A stretch of 12,741 bases of DNA from an uncultured Burkholderiales bacterium (GTDB lineage Bacteria > Pseudomonadota > Gammaproteobacteria > Burkholderiales > Burkholderiaceae_C): assembly GCA_903953985.1 (NCBI GenBank), contig CAJBLW010000258.1, positions 1 to 12,741 on the forward strand, read 5' to 3'. How positions within the stretch are numbered: position 1 is the first letter of the stretch; each line of letters begins with the position of its first letter. Made by a program: the position numbers and the translations under genes. The notes below the pieces were generated by a model. That model was not told the origin of the DNA. It was given only the letters and a program-made list of their open reading frames with translations, and did no database searches. Below are positions 1-6,436 of the stretch, piece by piece.

Positions 1-23
1 ATGCCTTGCCATGGGCGCTTCAT
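1..23 (-). CDS. 5' end of a gene overlapping the cytochrome stop codon (cut by window edge)
   Basis: An ATG lies on the minus strand at 23-21 and overlaps the TGA stop of the upstream cytochrome gene (22-20) in an ATGA arrangement. The readable start is MKRPWQG, and then the window ends. A G-rich stretch (GGGGG) lies about 8 to 12 bases before the ATG, inside the cytochrome gene, and could act as a ribosome binding site. A 4 bp overlap of this kind usually means translational coupling and a shared transcript. In related bacteria diheme cytochromes of this sort often have a second c-type cytochrome as partner, and the basic start (K, R) would suit a signal peptide, but seven residues cannot identify the product. 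Confidence 0.5.
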
Positions 24-889
24 GGCTTGCCCCCGTTCAGCAGCTTGGCGGCTGTGGCCGACAACTCCGGTGCACTGCCGCAACGCAGGGATTCAGGCAG
101 TGCAGGCCCAGCAGGGGCGCGTTCGGCAGGCCGGGTGTCGGCGGGCAGCGGCTGGCGGGCGAGCCAGCTCGACACAGCGATCAGGTCTTGCGCAGGCATG
201 CGTTGGACGATTTCGGCCATGCAGTCGGGGGCATGGGCGCGGCGCTGTGCGGTTTGCCAGGCCCCCAGTTGCGCGTTCAGGTAATCGAGCGGCAAGCCCA
301 GCAGCCCCGGCACGTTGGGCTGCACGCCTGTCAGGCGTGCGCCGTGGCACTGCGTGCAGGCAGGCAAACCGCGTGTGGCGTCGCCTTGCGTCACCAGTTG
401 CTGACCCTTGGCCAGGCGCTCGGGCGTGATGGCGTTGCTGGCTGTGGGGGCGGGGTAGGGCAGCTGCAAGTTGGCAAAGTACTGCGCCATCTCGCCCAGG
501 TAGGCATCGGTCAAGGGGTCGACCAGGCGGGCCATCAGGTCGTAGTGGCGGCGGCCTTGCGCGAAATTGCGCAGCTGGTTGTGCAGGTAACCCGCCGGTT
601 TGCCCGCCAGACGGGGGTAATAACCATCGGGCCCGGCGCGGCCTTGCGCGCCATGGCAGGCGGTGCAGGCGCGGGTCCGCTCGGCCATGTCGTCTGCAAA
701 AAGCTTTGGGGCCTGGGCTTGGGCGCTCAAGGGGCCAGCACTGAAGGCGGTTGCGGCCCAAAATAGGAGTTTGAACAGGCCTTTGACCCACCAGACGTTG
801 GGTTGGCGAAAACGGGTTGGGGTCGGGTGCTCTGGTGGGGCGGGTGACCTGGGCGCGGTGAAATTTTGACTGCTTGGCAACGTCCACAT
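20..889 (-). CDS. Diheme c-type cytochrome (cytochrome c4/c553-like), exported
   Basis: This is a periplasmic electron carrier with two covalently bound hemes. Two CXXCH heme-binding motifs are visible, CTACH at residues 75-79 and CTQCH at 178-182, each opening a roughly 90-residue class I cytochrome domain, as in cytochrome c4. Likely distal methionine ligands are Met119 (in YDLMARL) and Met224 (in DCMAEI). A hydrophobic stretch at about residues 37-52 followed by SAQAQA looks like a signal peptide with cleavage near residue 60. The first ATG therefore leaves an unusually long, proline-rich N-terminal region of about 35 residues. No good ribosome binding site precedes that ATG, and the only nearby alternatives are non-ATG codons such as TTG at codon 4, so the start is uncertain. 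The gene is coupled by an ATGA overlap to the next gene downstream. Its redox partners cannot be read from the sequence. Confidence 0.85.
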   Translation of the reverse strand: MWTLPSSQNFTAPRSPAPPEHPTPTRFRQPNVWWVKGLFKLLFWAATAFSAGPLSAQAQAPKLFADDMAERTRACTACHGAQGRAGPDGYYPRLAGKPAGYLHNQLRNFAQGRRHYDLMARLVDPLTDAYLGEMAQYFANLQLPYPAPTASNAITPERLAKGQQLVTQGDATRGLPACTQCHGARLTGVQPNVPGLLGLPLDYLNAQLGAWQTAQRRAHAPDCMAEIVQRMPAQDLIAVSSWLARQPLPADTRPAERAPAGPALPESLRCGSAPELSATAAKLLNGGKP

Positions 890-982
890 CAGCTGAAGAT
901 AACCGATGCGGCGACAATGACGGGTTTTGCGCTGAAAGCCCTGTGGCTCCAGTGTGTTGTTTCCCCCTTATCTGTTCAAGCC

Positions 983-1501
983 ATGTCCGATATCCAAGTC
1001 CGATTTGCCACCCTCCAAGATGCCCCTGCTGTGGCTGCTTTGCATGTGAGCGCCTGCCGCGCCGCCTACGCCGGCCAAGTACCCGATGCCCATTGGGATG
1101 CCACGCCCATCCCCAAACGCGTGTCCTTCTGGAAAGAGGCGATCGAGTACGGCGAGCCGCAAGTCATGGTCGCGGTGGATGGCCGTGACATCGTGGGCTT
1201 TGTGGGCTTTGACCGTTCGCGTGACCCCAAATCCAAAAACACCACGGGCGAAATCTGGGCCATCTACGCTGCGCCGGACCGTATTGGCCAGGGCATTGGC
1301 TTGGCCCTGTGGGACGCAGCTCTTGAAGGCCTGGAAGACGAGGGCTGCACCGATGTCACCGTCTGGCTGCCGCTGCTGCACGAGCGCACTTTGCGCTTTC
1401 ATGACCTGGCTGGCTTCAAGCGAGAGATGAACACCGCCCGCACCGTTCCCTTGGGCGGTGTGAAGGTGGAAGAAGTGCGCCTCAAACGCAAGCCCGGCTG
1501 A
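983..1501 (+). CDS. GNAT-family N-acetyltransferase
   Basis: A 172-residue protein of the Gcn5-related N-acetyltransferase fold, which moves an acetyl group from acetyl-CoA to an amine. The acetyl-CoA pyrophosphate-binding motif A is clear at residues 99-112: DRIGQGIGLALWDA, matching R/Q-x-x-G-x-G/A. It follows the beta4 strand EIWAIYAAP, and a beta5/alpha4 region follows with WLPLLHERTLRFHDLAGF at about 128-145, typical of the family. The open frame extends upstream to 866, but the ATG at 983 is preferred because it begins the family's usual N-terminal strand (IQVRFATLQDAPAVAALH). A longer start would overlap the divergent cytochrome gene. No strong ribosome binding site is visible. dusC starts 27 bp downstream, so the two are probably co-transcribed. 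The substrate is unknown. Confidence 0.85.
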   Translation: MSDIQVRFATLQDAPAVAALHVSACRAAYAGQVPDAHWDATPIPKRVSFWKEAIEYGEPQVMVAVDGRDIVGFVGFDRSRDPKSKNTTGEIWAIYAAPDRIGQGIGLALWDAALEGLEDEGCTDVTVWLPLLHERTLRFHDLAGFKREMNTARTVPLGGVKVEEVRLKRKPG

Positions 1502-1528
1502 ACCGGCGGTCCCACACGCAGACACACC

Positions 1529-2518
1529 ATGCACATCATGCTGGCCCCCATGGAGGGGCTGCTCGACCACACACTGCGCGATGTGCTGACACGCGTGGGC
1601 GGGGTGCACGAGTGCGTCTCTGAATTCATCCGTGTGACCAACACGGTCTTGCCCCGCCGCGCCTTCATTCGGGTCGCTCCGGAGTTGCTCAACCGCAGCC
1701 GCACTATGGCTGGCGTGCCGGTCAAGGTGCAGCTGCTGGGCTCGGATCCGTTATGCCTGGCCGACAATGCAGCCGCCTTGGCCGAGTTGCAGCCGCATGG
1801 CATTGACTTGAACTTTGGTTGCCCGGCCAAAACCGTGAACCAGCACCGGGGTGGAGCGGTGTTGCTGGACGAGCCCGAGCTGGTGGGGCAGATCGTAGCG
1901 GCGGTGCGCCGTGCCGTGCCGGCGCACATCCCGGTTTCGGCCAAGATGCGTCTGGGCTTCAACGACGACAGCCGCGCCGAAGACTGCGCCCAGGCCATCG
2001 AGGCGGCCGGGGCCAGCGAGTTGGTGGTGCACGCCCGCACCAAGGCGCACGGGTACCGTCCACCCGCCTATTGGGACCGCATTGCCGATTTGCGCCAGCA
2101 TGTGCGTTTGCCCATCGTGGCCAATGGCGAAATCTGGACGGTGGCCGACGCGCTGCGTTGCTGCGAGGTGACGGGCTGCGACCGCCTGATGATTGGACGC
2201 GGCATGGTCACCGACCCGGGTCTGGCGCTGGCCATTGCGCACCAGTTGGCCACAGGGCATGGGCGCGCGCCGGGTCAGGGCGTGCCATGGTCCACCTTGG
2301 TGACTTTGATGCAGGTGTTCTGGCTGGGCGTGAGCGCCCGCGTGGCCACGCGGCACCGGGCCGGGCGGCTCAAGCAGTGGCTCAATTACATGCGCCGGGT
2401 GTACCCCGAGGCGCAGCAGGCCTTTGACGAGCTGCGTCTGGTGCACGACGCGGGGCACATCGAGCGCTGGCTGGCCTTGCACGCAGCCCCAGCACGTGAC
2501 ATCGCCCCAGCGCTTTAG
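1529..2518 (+). CDS. dusC: tRNA-dihydrouridine(16) synthase DusC
   Basis: An FMN-dependent enzyme that reduces uridine to 5,6-dihydrouridine in the tRNA D-loop using NADPH. The 329-residue protein has the usual Dus length and order. LAPMEG at 5-10 is the FMN-barrel start, and NFGCPAKTVNQHRGGAVLL at 95-113 carries the catalytic Cys98, the same number as in E. coli DusC. SAKMRLG at 137-143, HARTKAHGYRPPAYWD at 168-183, VANGEIW at 197-203 and MIGRG at 221-225 bind FMN and tRNA. The HARTKxxGYR segment and the C-terminal helical domain (GRLKQWLNYMRR, about 280-310) fit the DusC subfamily better than DusA or DusB. The gene follows the acetyltransferase by 27 bp. Its last four bases overlap the 3' end of the convergent small gene. 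The choice of U16 as target follows from subfamily assignment and is inferred. Confidence 0.93.
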   Translation: MHIMLAPMEGLLDHTLRDVLTRVGGVHECVSEFIRVTNTVLPRRAFIRVAPELLNRSRTMAGVPVKVQLLGSDPLCLADNAAALAELQPHGIDLNFGCPAKTVNQHRGGAVLLDEPELVGQIVAAVRRAVPAHIPVSAKMRLGFNDDSRAEDCAQAIEAAGASELVVHARTKAHGYRPPAYWDRIADLRQHVRLPIVANGEIWTVADALRCCEVTGCDRLMIGRGMVTDPGLALAIAHQLATGHGRAPGQGVPWSTLVTLMQVFWLGVSARVATRHRAGRLKQWLNYMRRVYPEAQQAFDELRLVHDAGHIERWLALHAAPARDIAPAL

Positions 2519-2808
2519 GCCTGGGCAGCGCTTGGACTGGACAGCCGCAGCCGTGCTTTGTCGGCCCACATCTGCAGGTTGGCGAGCAAATCCTTTTGGC
2601 TGAACGAGCAACTTTCTTCGCTGAACAAGGCGCTGGCCTCGATGCGGTCGAGCAAGGGTTGCAAAACCTCGTCAAAGCGCGCGGGCAGAGCCAACGTGGC
2701 CGATTGGGTGCGCCACAGGCGGATCATCTCGCTTTGTGGCAGCTGGCCGTTTTGGCTTTGGGCCAGGGCGGTGTTCATGCGGTCGAGCGTTTCAAGGGCA
2801 GCACTCAT
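2515..2808 (-). CDS. Uncharacterised 97-residue protein
   Basis: I do not recognise a domain. The 97-residue protein is predicted to be soluble and mostly helical: no signal peptide and no membrane segment, an N-terminal helix (ALETLDRMNTALAQ) and a later segment LPARFDEVLQPLLDRIEASA. The C-terminal half contains SFSQKDLLANLQMWADKAR. The start is well supported: AGGAGA lies 8 bases before the ATG at 2808, whereas the frame's upstream ATG would run through the rsuA start region. It is divergent from rsuA with a 55 bp gap, and its TAA stop overlaps the dusC stop. Neighbouring RNA-modification genes hint at, but do not show, a related role. Codon use matches the surroundings, so it is probably a resident gene. 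Confidence 0.7.
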   Translation of the reverse strand: MSAALETLDRMNTALAQSQNGQLPQSEMIRLWRTQSATLALPARFDEVLQPLLDRIEASALFSEESCSFSQKDLLANLQMWADKARLRLSSPSAAQA

Positions 2809-2816
2809 GGGCCGGG

Positions 2817-2822
2817 TCTCCT
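2817..2822 (-). promoter_or_regulatory. Ribosome binding site fixing the start of the 97-residue protein
   Basis: On the minus strand AGGAGA is followed by 8 bases and then the ATG at 2808. It is the strongest Shine-Dalgarno match near this gene and chooses this start over the in-frame ATGs farther upstream, which overlap rsuA. Confidence 0.7.
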
Positions 2823-2863
2823 GCAAGCGATGGCGGTCTGTTTCGAGGCGACAATCATGCCCC

Positions 2864-3607
2864 ATGAAAGCCAAACCTCTCAAACCCATGCGCCTGGAAG
2901 ACATCTTGTTCAGCCAGGGCTTTGGCACCCGCCGCGTCTGCGCCGGTCTGGTCCAGCAAGGCCATGTGCAAGTGCAGGGCCAAACCGTCACCGACGCGGG
3001 CGAATTTTTTGATCTGGAGGGTCTGCAATTCACGGTGCAAGGCACCGATTGGCCCTACCTGGACAAAGCCTACGTGCTGCTGCACAAGCCCGCAGGCACC
3101 GAGTGCTCGCAAAAGCCTTCGACCTGGCCGAGCATCTACACCTTGCTGCCCGCGCCTTTGCGCCAGCGGCCGCAAAAAGCGGCGGTGCAGGGTGTGCAGG
3201 CGGTGGGTCGACTCGACCAGGACACCACCGGCCTTCTGCTGCTGACCGATGACGGCCAGTTCATCCACAAGATGAGCTCGCCCAAGCACCATGTGCCCAA
3301 GGTGTACGAGGTGTCCACCAAACACCCGATCACGCCCGACATGGTGGAAAAGCTGCTGAGCGGCGTGGTGCTGGACGACGACCCCAAACCTGTCAAAGCA
3401 GCGGCTTGCGAAGCGGTGGGCGAGTTGCATCTCAAACTCACCCTCACCGAGGGCAAATACCACCAGGTCAAGCGCATGGTCGCGGCGGTCGGCAACCGGG
3501 TTGAAGCTTTGCACCGCTCGCAAATCGGCGGTTTGGTGCTGGCCGACTTGACCCCTGGGCAATGGCGCTTTTTGACGTCATCGGATTTGGCGGCGCTCAA
3601 GCCCTGA
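2864..3607 (+). CDS. rsuA: 16S rRNA pseudouridine(516) synthase RsuA
   Basis: RsuA isomerises U516 of 16S rRNA to pseudouridine in the assembling small subunit. The 247-residue protein has an N-terminal S4-like RNA-binding domain (MRLEDILFSQGFGTRRVCAG, about 9-28) followed by the RsuA/RluB/E/F catalytic domain. The catalytic motif VGRLDQDTTGLLLLTDDG spans 114-131 with nucleophile Asp118. Other family landmarks are LLHKPAG at 72-78, SPKHHVPKVYEV at 139-150 and GKYHQVKRMVAAVGNRVEALHR near the C-terminus. The S4 start and SPKHH segment match E. coli RsuA more closely than RluB or RluF. Two in-frame ATGs are possible, 2864 and 2888; the first gives an eight-residue basic extension and neither has a strong ribosome binding site. 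The frame stays open upstream to 2558, but that part is antisense to the divergent small gene and is not expected to be coding. Confidence 0.92.
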   Translation: MKAKPLKPMRLEDILFSQGFGTRRVCAGLVQQGHVQVQGQTVTDAGEFFDLEGLQFTVQGTDWPYLDKAYVLLHKPAGTECSQKPSTWPSIYTLLPAPLRQRPQKAAVQGVQAVGRLDQDTTGLLLLTDDGQFIHKMSSPKHHVPKVYEVSTKHPITPDMVEKLLSGVVLDDDPKPVKAAACEAVGELHLKLTLTEGKYHQVKRMVAAVGNRVEALHRSQIGGLVLADLTPGQWRFLTSSDLAALKP

Positions 3608-3633
3608 AATGTCTCTGTACGAGAAGATGAAAT

Positions 3634-3692
3634 GTCGGACCCCAAAGGCCCGACCAACGGGGACTTTGGGGGTCGGTGCCGTCAGGTCCGAC
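3634..3692. repeat. Nested inverted repeats between convergent genes
   Basis: The 74 bp between the rsuA stop (3607) and the hydrolase stop (3682) is full of complementary segments. GTCGGACC at 3634-3641 pairs with GGTCCGAC at 3685-3692. CCCCAAAG at 3640-3647 pairs with CTTTGGGG at 3664-3671. CCGACC at 3650-3655 pairs with GGTCGG at 3671-3676. These pairings partly exclude each other. The location suits a two-way transcription stop for the convergent genes, but neither side has a T-run, so it is not a canonical intrinsic terminator. The right arm lies within the last codons of the hydrolase. It could equally be a small mobile palindrome or a degenerate remnant. Confidence 0.45.
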
Positions 3693-4509
3693 GACCCCCT
3701 AGGCTGGCCATGAAGTCTGCCGCCGCATCTTCCACGGCTTGCGGTTGGTCGCGGTGGGGTGAATGGCCGCAGGCGGCCAGGGTGAGCAAACGGGTGTGCG
3801 GCACGGCTTGGGCGATGTCCTCGATCTGGGCCAGGGTGCCGTAGGGGTCGTCCACGCCCTGAATGGCCAGCAGCGGCGCTTGGATGCCAGGCAAGTCGGC
3901 GCGGATGTCAAAACTGGCAAAAGCCGGACTCAACCACACCTCGTTCCATTGCCAAAAAGCGCAGTCCACATCGGCGTGGTAAGCGGCCAAGCGCTCGCGC
4001 AATGCGCCTTCCTCAAAGGCCTGGCGGGCTCGCTGGATGGCCTGAAGGGAGATGGGCTCCATCATGACGTGGGGCGCCATGACGATGCAGCCACTGACCT
4101 CAGAGCGACTGGCGTGCAACAAAGCGATGGTGCCTCCGTCCGAGTGCCCAAGCAACACAGGTCGTTTGATGCCAAAAGCCCGCAACAAGGTGGGCAAGAC
4201 CTCGAAGGCTTCGCGGTGCATGTAGTCGGGCAGTAAGCGCCCATGCCGGCGCCCATCTGTCTGGCCAGAGGGGCCGCGTACATCGGGCACGGGGTCGGAT
4301 TGGCCGTAGCCTTGGCGCGAGTACACCAGGCCTGCGCAACCGAGTTGTGCGCACAGGCGTGTCGGCCAGTCGCGCCACATGCGCACGCTGCCCAGGCCTT
4401 CGTGTAAAAAAACCAGGGTCGGGCCACCGGCGCCGGCGGGTGGGGCGATGCTCAGGGTTTCAAGCCCGACACCGTGAATCTTTATTTTTTGAAAGCAGTC
4501 CGTCTGCAT
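3682..4509 (-). CDS. Alpha/beta-fold hydrolase
   Basis: A 275-residue serine hydrolase, cytoplasmic as no signal peptide is visible. The nucleophile elbow is GHSDGG at 121-126 with Ser123. The oxyanion-hole loop FLHEGLGS lies at 34-41, a likely acid is Asp220 or Asp221 in QGVDDPYGT, and the catalytic His is His249 in CGHSPHRDQP. This order and spacing are normal for the alpha/beta-hydrolase_1/6 family, and the segment between about 130 and 190 forms the cap. The HEG in place of the commoner HG, and a long R/G-rich loop at 78-92, set it apart a little. The start is the ATG at 4509, preceded by AGGA at 6 bases. The frame stays open far upstream, antisense to the propeller gene, but that extension is not expected to be real. 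Substrate unknown; ester or C-C bond hydrolysis is possible. Confidence 0.85.
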   Translation of the reverse strand: MQTDCFQKIKIHGVGLETLSIAPPAGAGGPTLVFLHEGLGSVRMWRDWPTRLCAQLGCAGLVYSRQGYGQSDPVPDVRGPSGQTDGRRHGRLLPDYMHREAFEVLPTLLRAFGIKRPVLLGHSDGGTIALLHASRSEVSGCIVMAPHVMMEPISLQAIQRARQAFEEGALRERLAAYHADVDCAFWQWNEVWLSPAFASFDIRADLPGIQAPLLAIQGVDDPYGTLAQIEDIAQAVPHTRLLTLAACGHSPHRDQPQAVEDAAADFMASLGGRRT

Positions 4510-4515
4510 CTGAAG

Positions 4516-4519
4516 TCCT
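4516..4519 (-). promoter_or_regulatory. Ribosome binding site fixing the hydrolase start
   Basis: AGGA on the minus strand lies 6 bases before the ATG at 4509. It supports this start for the hydrolase rather than the very long upstream extension of the same open frame. Confidence 0.55.
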
Positions 4520-4563
4520 GAGGGTGGGCCGTTTACACTTGAGCGCGATTTAGAAAGCCCTAC

Positions 4564-5553
4564 GTGATCCGTTTTAGTGTATTTTCCAGAATTTTGTTCT
4601 TGTTTTTTGGGGTGGGTTTGGCCTGCACCGTGCTTGCCAAGCCGCCCGCACCTGTTTTTGTCCTCAATTCGCTCGAGGGCAACGTGAGTGTGATCGATCC
4701 GACCACCTGGACCGAGAAAAAACGCATCCCGACCGGCAAAGAGCCGCACCACTTGTATTTGTCGCCGGACGAAAAATCGCTGATTGTGGCCAACGCCATG
4801 AGCGATTCCCTGACCTTCATCGACCCCCGCACCGCGCAAGTCCAGCGCACAGTGACAGGCATTCTGGACCCCTATCATTTGCGAGTTTCGCCCGACATGA
4901 AGTGGTTTGTGACGGCTGCCAACCGTTTGAATCATGTGGACATTTACCGGTGGGACGGCCAAAACGCGCATTTGTCCAAACGCATTGCCACCGGCAAAAC
5001 GCCCAGCCATTTGTGGATCGACAGCCGCAGCCAGACCGTATGGGCCTCGATGCAGGACAGCGACGAAATCGTCTCGATTGACCTGAACACCCAAACATTG
5101 AGCACGCGCACCCCAGTCGGTGCGGTGCCAGCCGATGTGTACGGTACGCCTGACGACAAATACCTTTTGGTGGGCCTGACCGGTGGTGATGGGGTGGAGG
5201 TCTATGACATCAGTGGGCCCAAGCCCAGATTCTTCAAGAAAATTCCCACGGGCAAAGGGGCGCATGCCTTTCGGGCGCTGGGTGACAAACGCCATGTGTT
5301 TGTCAGCAACCGCGTGGCCAACACCATCAGCCAAATTGACTTCATCGACTGGAAAGTGGTGGCGCAACTGCCCGGCCCTTCAGGTCCAGACTGCATGGAC
5401 ATCACCGCAGATGGCAAGCTGATTTTGGTGGCTTCGCGTTGGTCACGCAAGTTGAGCGTGGTTGACATCGCCTCGCAAAAGTTGCTGCGGCAAGTGCCGG
5501 TGGGCAAGTCGCCTCATGGGGTTTGGACCTTGGACCATGCGCCGCGCAACTGA
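4564..5553 (+). CDS. Exported YVTN/YncE-like beta-propeller protein
   Basis: A secreted protein of 329 residues built from repeated WD40/YVTN-like blades. It opens with a signal peptide (basic start, hydrophobic core at about 8-22, cleavage likely after VLA at 23-25). The blades recur about every 40 to 45 residues. Each contains a variant of P-T-G-K-x-P-x-H (56-63, 142-149, 228-234, 312-318) plus SPD/TPDDK turns and a V-x-V-I-D strand, seen at 41-45 and 298-301. The start is GTG at 4564: a stop codon in frame at 4540-4542 excludes anything longer, and the next ATG would remove the signal peptide. Relatives include YncE and the d1-type propellers. Function in such proteins ranges from DNA or heme binding to scaffolding, so none is assigned here. 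It overlaps the next gene by 17 bp, suggesting co-translation. Confidence 0.85.
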   Translation: MIRFSVFSRILFLFFGVGLACTVLAKPPAPVFVLNSLEGNVSVIDPTTWTEKKRIPTGKEPHHLYLSPDEKSLIVANAMSDSLTFIDPRTAQVQRTVTGILDPYHLRVSPDMKWFVTAANRLNHVDIYRWDGQNAHLSKRIATGKTPSHLWIDSRSQTVWASMQDSDEIVSIDLNTQTLSTRTPVGAVPADVYGTPDDKYLLVGLTGGDGVEVYDISGPKPRFFKKIPTGKGAHAFRALGDKRHVFVSNRVANTISQIDFIDWKVVAQLPGPSGPDCMDITADGKLILVASRWSRKLSVVDIASQKLLRQVPVGKSPHGVWTLDHAPRN

Positions 5554-6430
5554 TGCCAATCCTCCCAAAAATGGCCCTTTGGCTTGGCTGGCCTTGTGCG
5601 TCCTGGCCATTGGCCCCACACAGGTTCTGGCCCAAACTTCGGCGGAGCCTGCAGCCTGCACCCGCCCGGTCTACCTGACTTTCGACACTGGCCACATGGG
5701 CACAGCCCCGCTGATTGCCCAAGTGTTGCAGCGCCACAAGGTGAAGGTCACTTTTTTTGCAGCGCATGAAAAAACCCAGCAAGGCGATGGCTCCCTGGGT
5801 GAACACTGGGCCGACTGGTGGCGTGCGAGGGGGGCCGAAGGCCATGCCTTTGCCTCGCACACCTGGGACCACGCTTATTGGCGCGCTGACCTCGATGGCC
5901 CGAGTGATGTGCGCTTTCGCATCCGCCCGAGTGCGGGGCAGCAGGCCGGGCAAAATTTGCAGTGGAGCACCCAGCAGTACTGCGACAACTTGCGCCAAGC
6001 CGCCAACCGTTTGCAAGCCCTGACCGGACAAACGCCTTTGCCGTTGTTTCGAGCGCCCGGTGGCAAAACCTCGGCCCGGCTGCTGCAAGCCACCCGGCAA
6101 TGTGGTTTTGCGCATGTGGGTTGGGCGGATGCAGGCTTTTTGGGCGACGAGTTGCCCAGCGAGCGCTACAGCAACGCCCATTTGCTGCAAAAAGCCCTGA
6201 AGAACATCCAGCCCGGCGACATCCTCATGGCGCACCTGGGCATTTGGTCGCGCCAGGAACCGTGGGCCCCGGCCGTGCTGGAGCCTTTGATCGTGGGCCT
6301 GAAGGCCCGAGGCCTGTGCTTCGCCACCTTGCGCGAGCACCCCCAATACCGCGACTGGGTACGCCAGCAGCCCCTGCAGCTGGCGCAGCCCAACCCACAA
6401 ACCGTGACCCAGCCTTCTGCTAGGCCCTGA
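5537..6430 (+). CDS. Exported NodB-like polysaccharide deacetylase with variant motif 1
   Basis: The 297-residue protein belongs to the NodB-homology (carbohydrate esterase 4) family, which removes acetyl groups from N-acetylated sugars using a divalent metal. Visible motifs are VYLTFDTG at 45-52, SHTWDH at 107-112 (metal ligands His108 and His112), FRAPGGKTS at 171-179 and LMAHLGIW at 230-237 with His233. Motif 1 is normally TFDDG. Here the catalytic-base Asp50 is kept, but the second Asp, a metal ligand, is Thr51. A signal peptide (hydrophobic core at about 14-31, ending VLAQ) places it outside the cytoplasm. The start at 5537 is preferred because it gives this signal peptide; the frame is open from 5462. 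It overlaps the propeller gene by 17 bp and lies 6 bp before the next gene. Similar TFDTG proteins seem familiar from Burkholderiales, from memory. Substrate unknown. Confidence 0.85.
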   Translation: MRRATDANPPKNGPLAWLALCVLAIGPTQVLAQTSAEPAACTRPVYLTFDTGHMGTAPLIAQVLQRHKVKVTFFAAHEKTQQGDGSLGEHWADWWRARGAEGHAFASHTWDHAYWRADLDGPSDVRFRIRPSAGQQAGQNLQWSTQQYCDNLRQAANRLQALTGQTPLPLFRAPGGKTSARLLQATRQCGFAHVGWADAGFLGDELPSERYSNAHLLQKALKNIQPGDILMAHLGIWSRQEPWAPAVLEPLIVGLKARGLCFATLREHPQYRDWVRQQPLQLAQPNPQTVTQPSARP

Positions 6431-6436
6431 TCCACC

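Noticed and set aside
11..766. 251-codon plus-strand frame opposite the cytochrome
   Set aside because: The minus strand encodes two CXXCH motifs and a signal peptide; the plus frame has only low-complexity A/G/Q-rich sequence.
4532..4556. TTTACA and TTTAGA as a sigma-70 promoter for the propeller gene
   Set aside because: The two boxes are only about 12 bases apart, too close for a sigma-70 promoter, and no better pair was found in this short divergent gap.
4510..5367. Upstream extension of the hydrolase frame on the minus strand (561 codons in all)
   Set aside because: It is antisense to the propeller gene, which has a signal peptide and blade repeats. The hydrolase has its own ATG with AGGA at 4509. 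GC-rich codon use commonly keeps antisense frames open.
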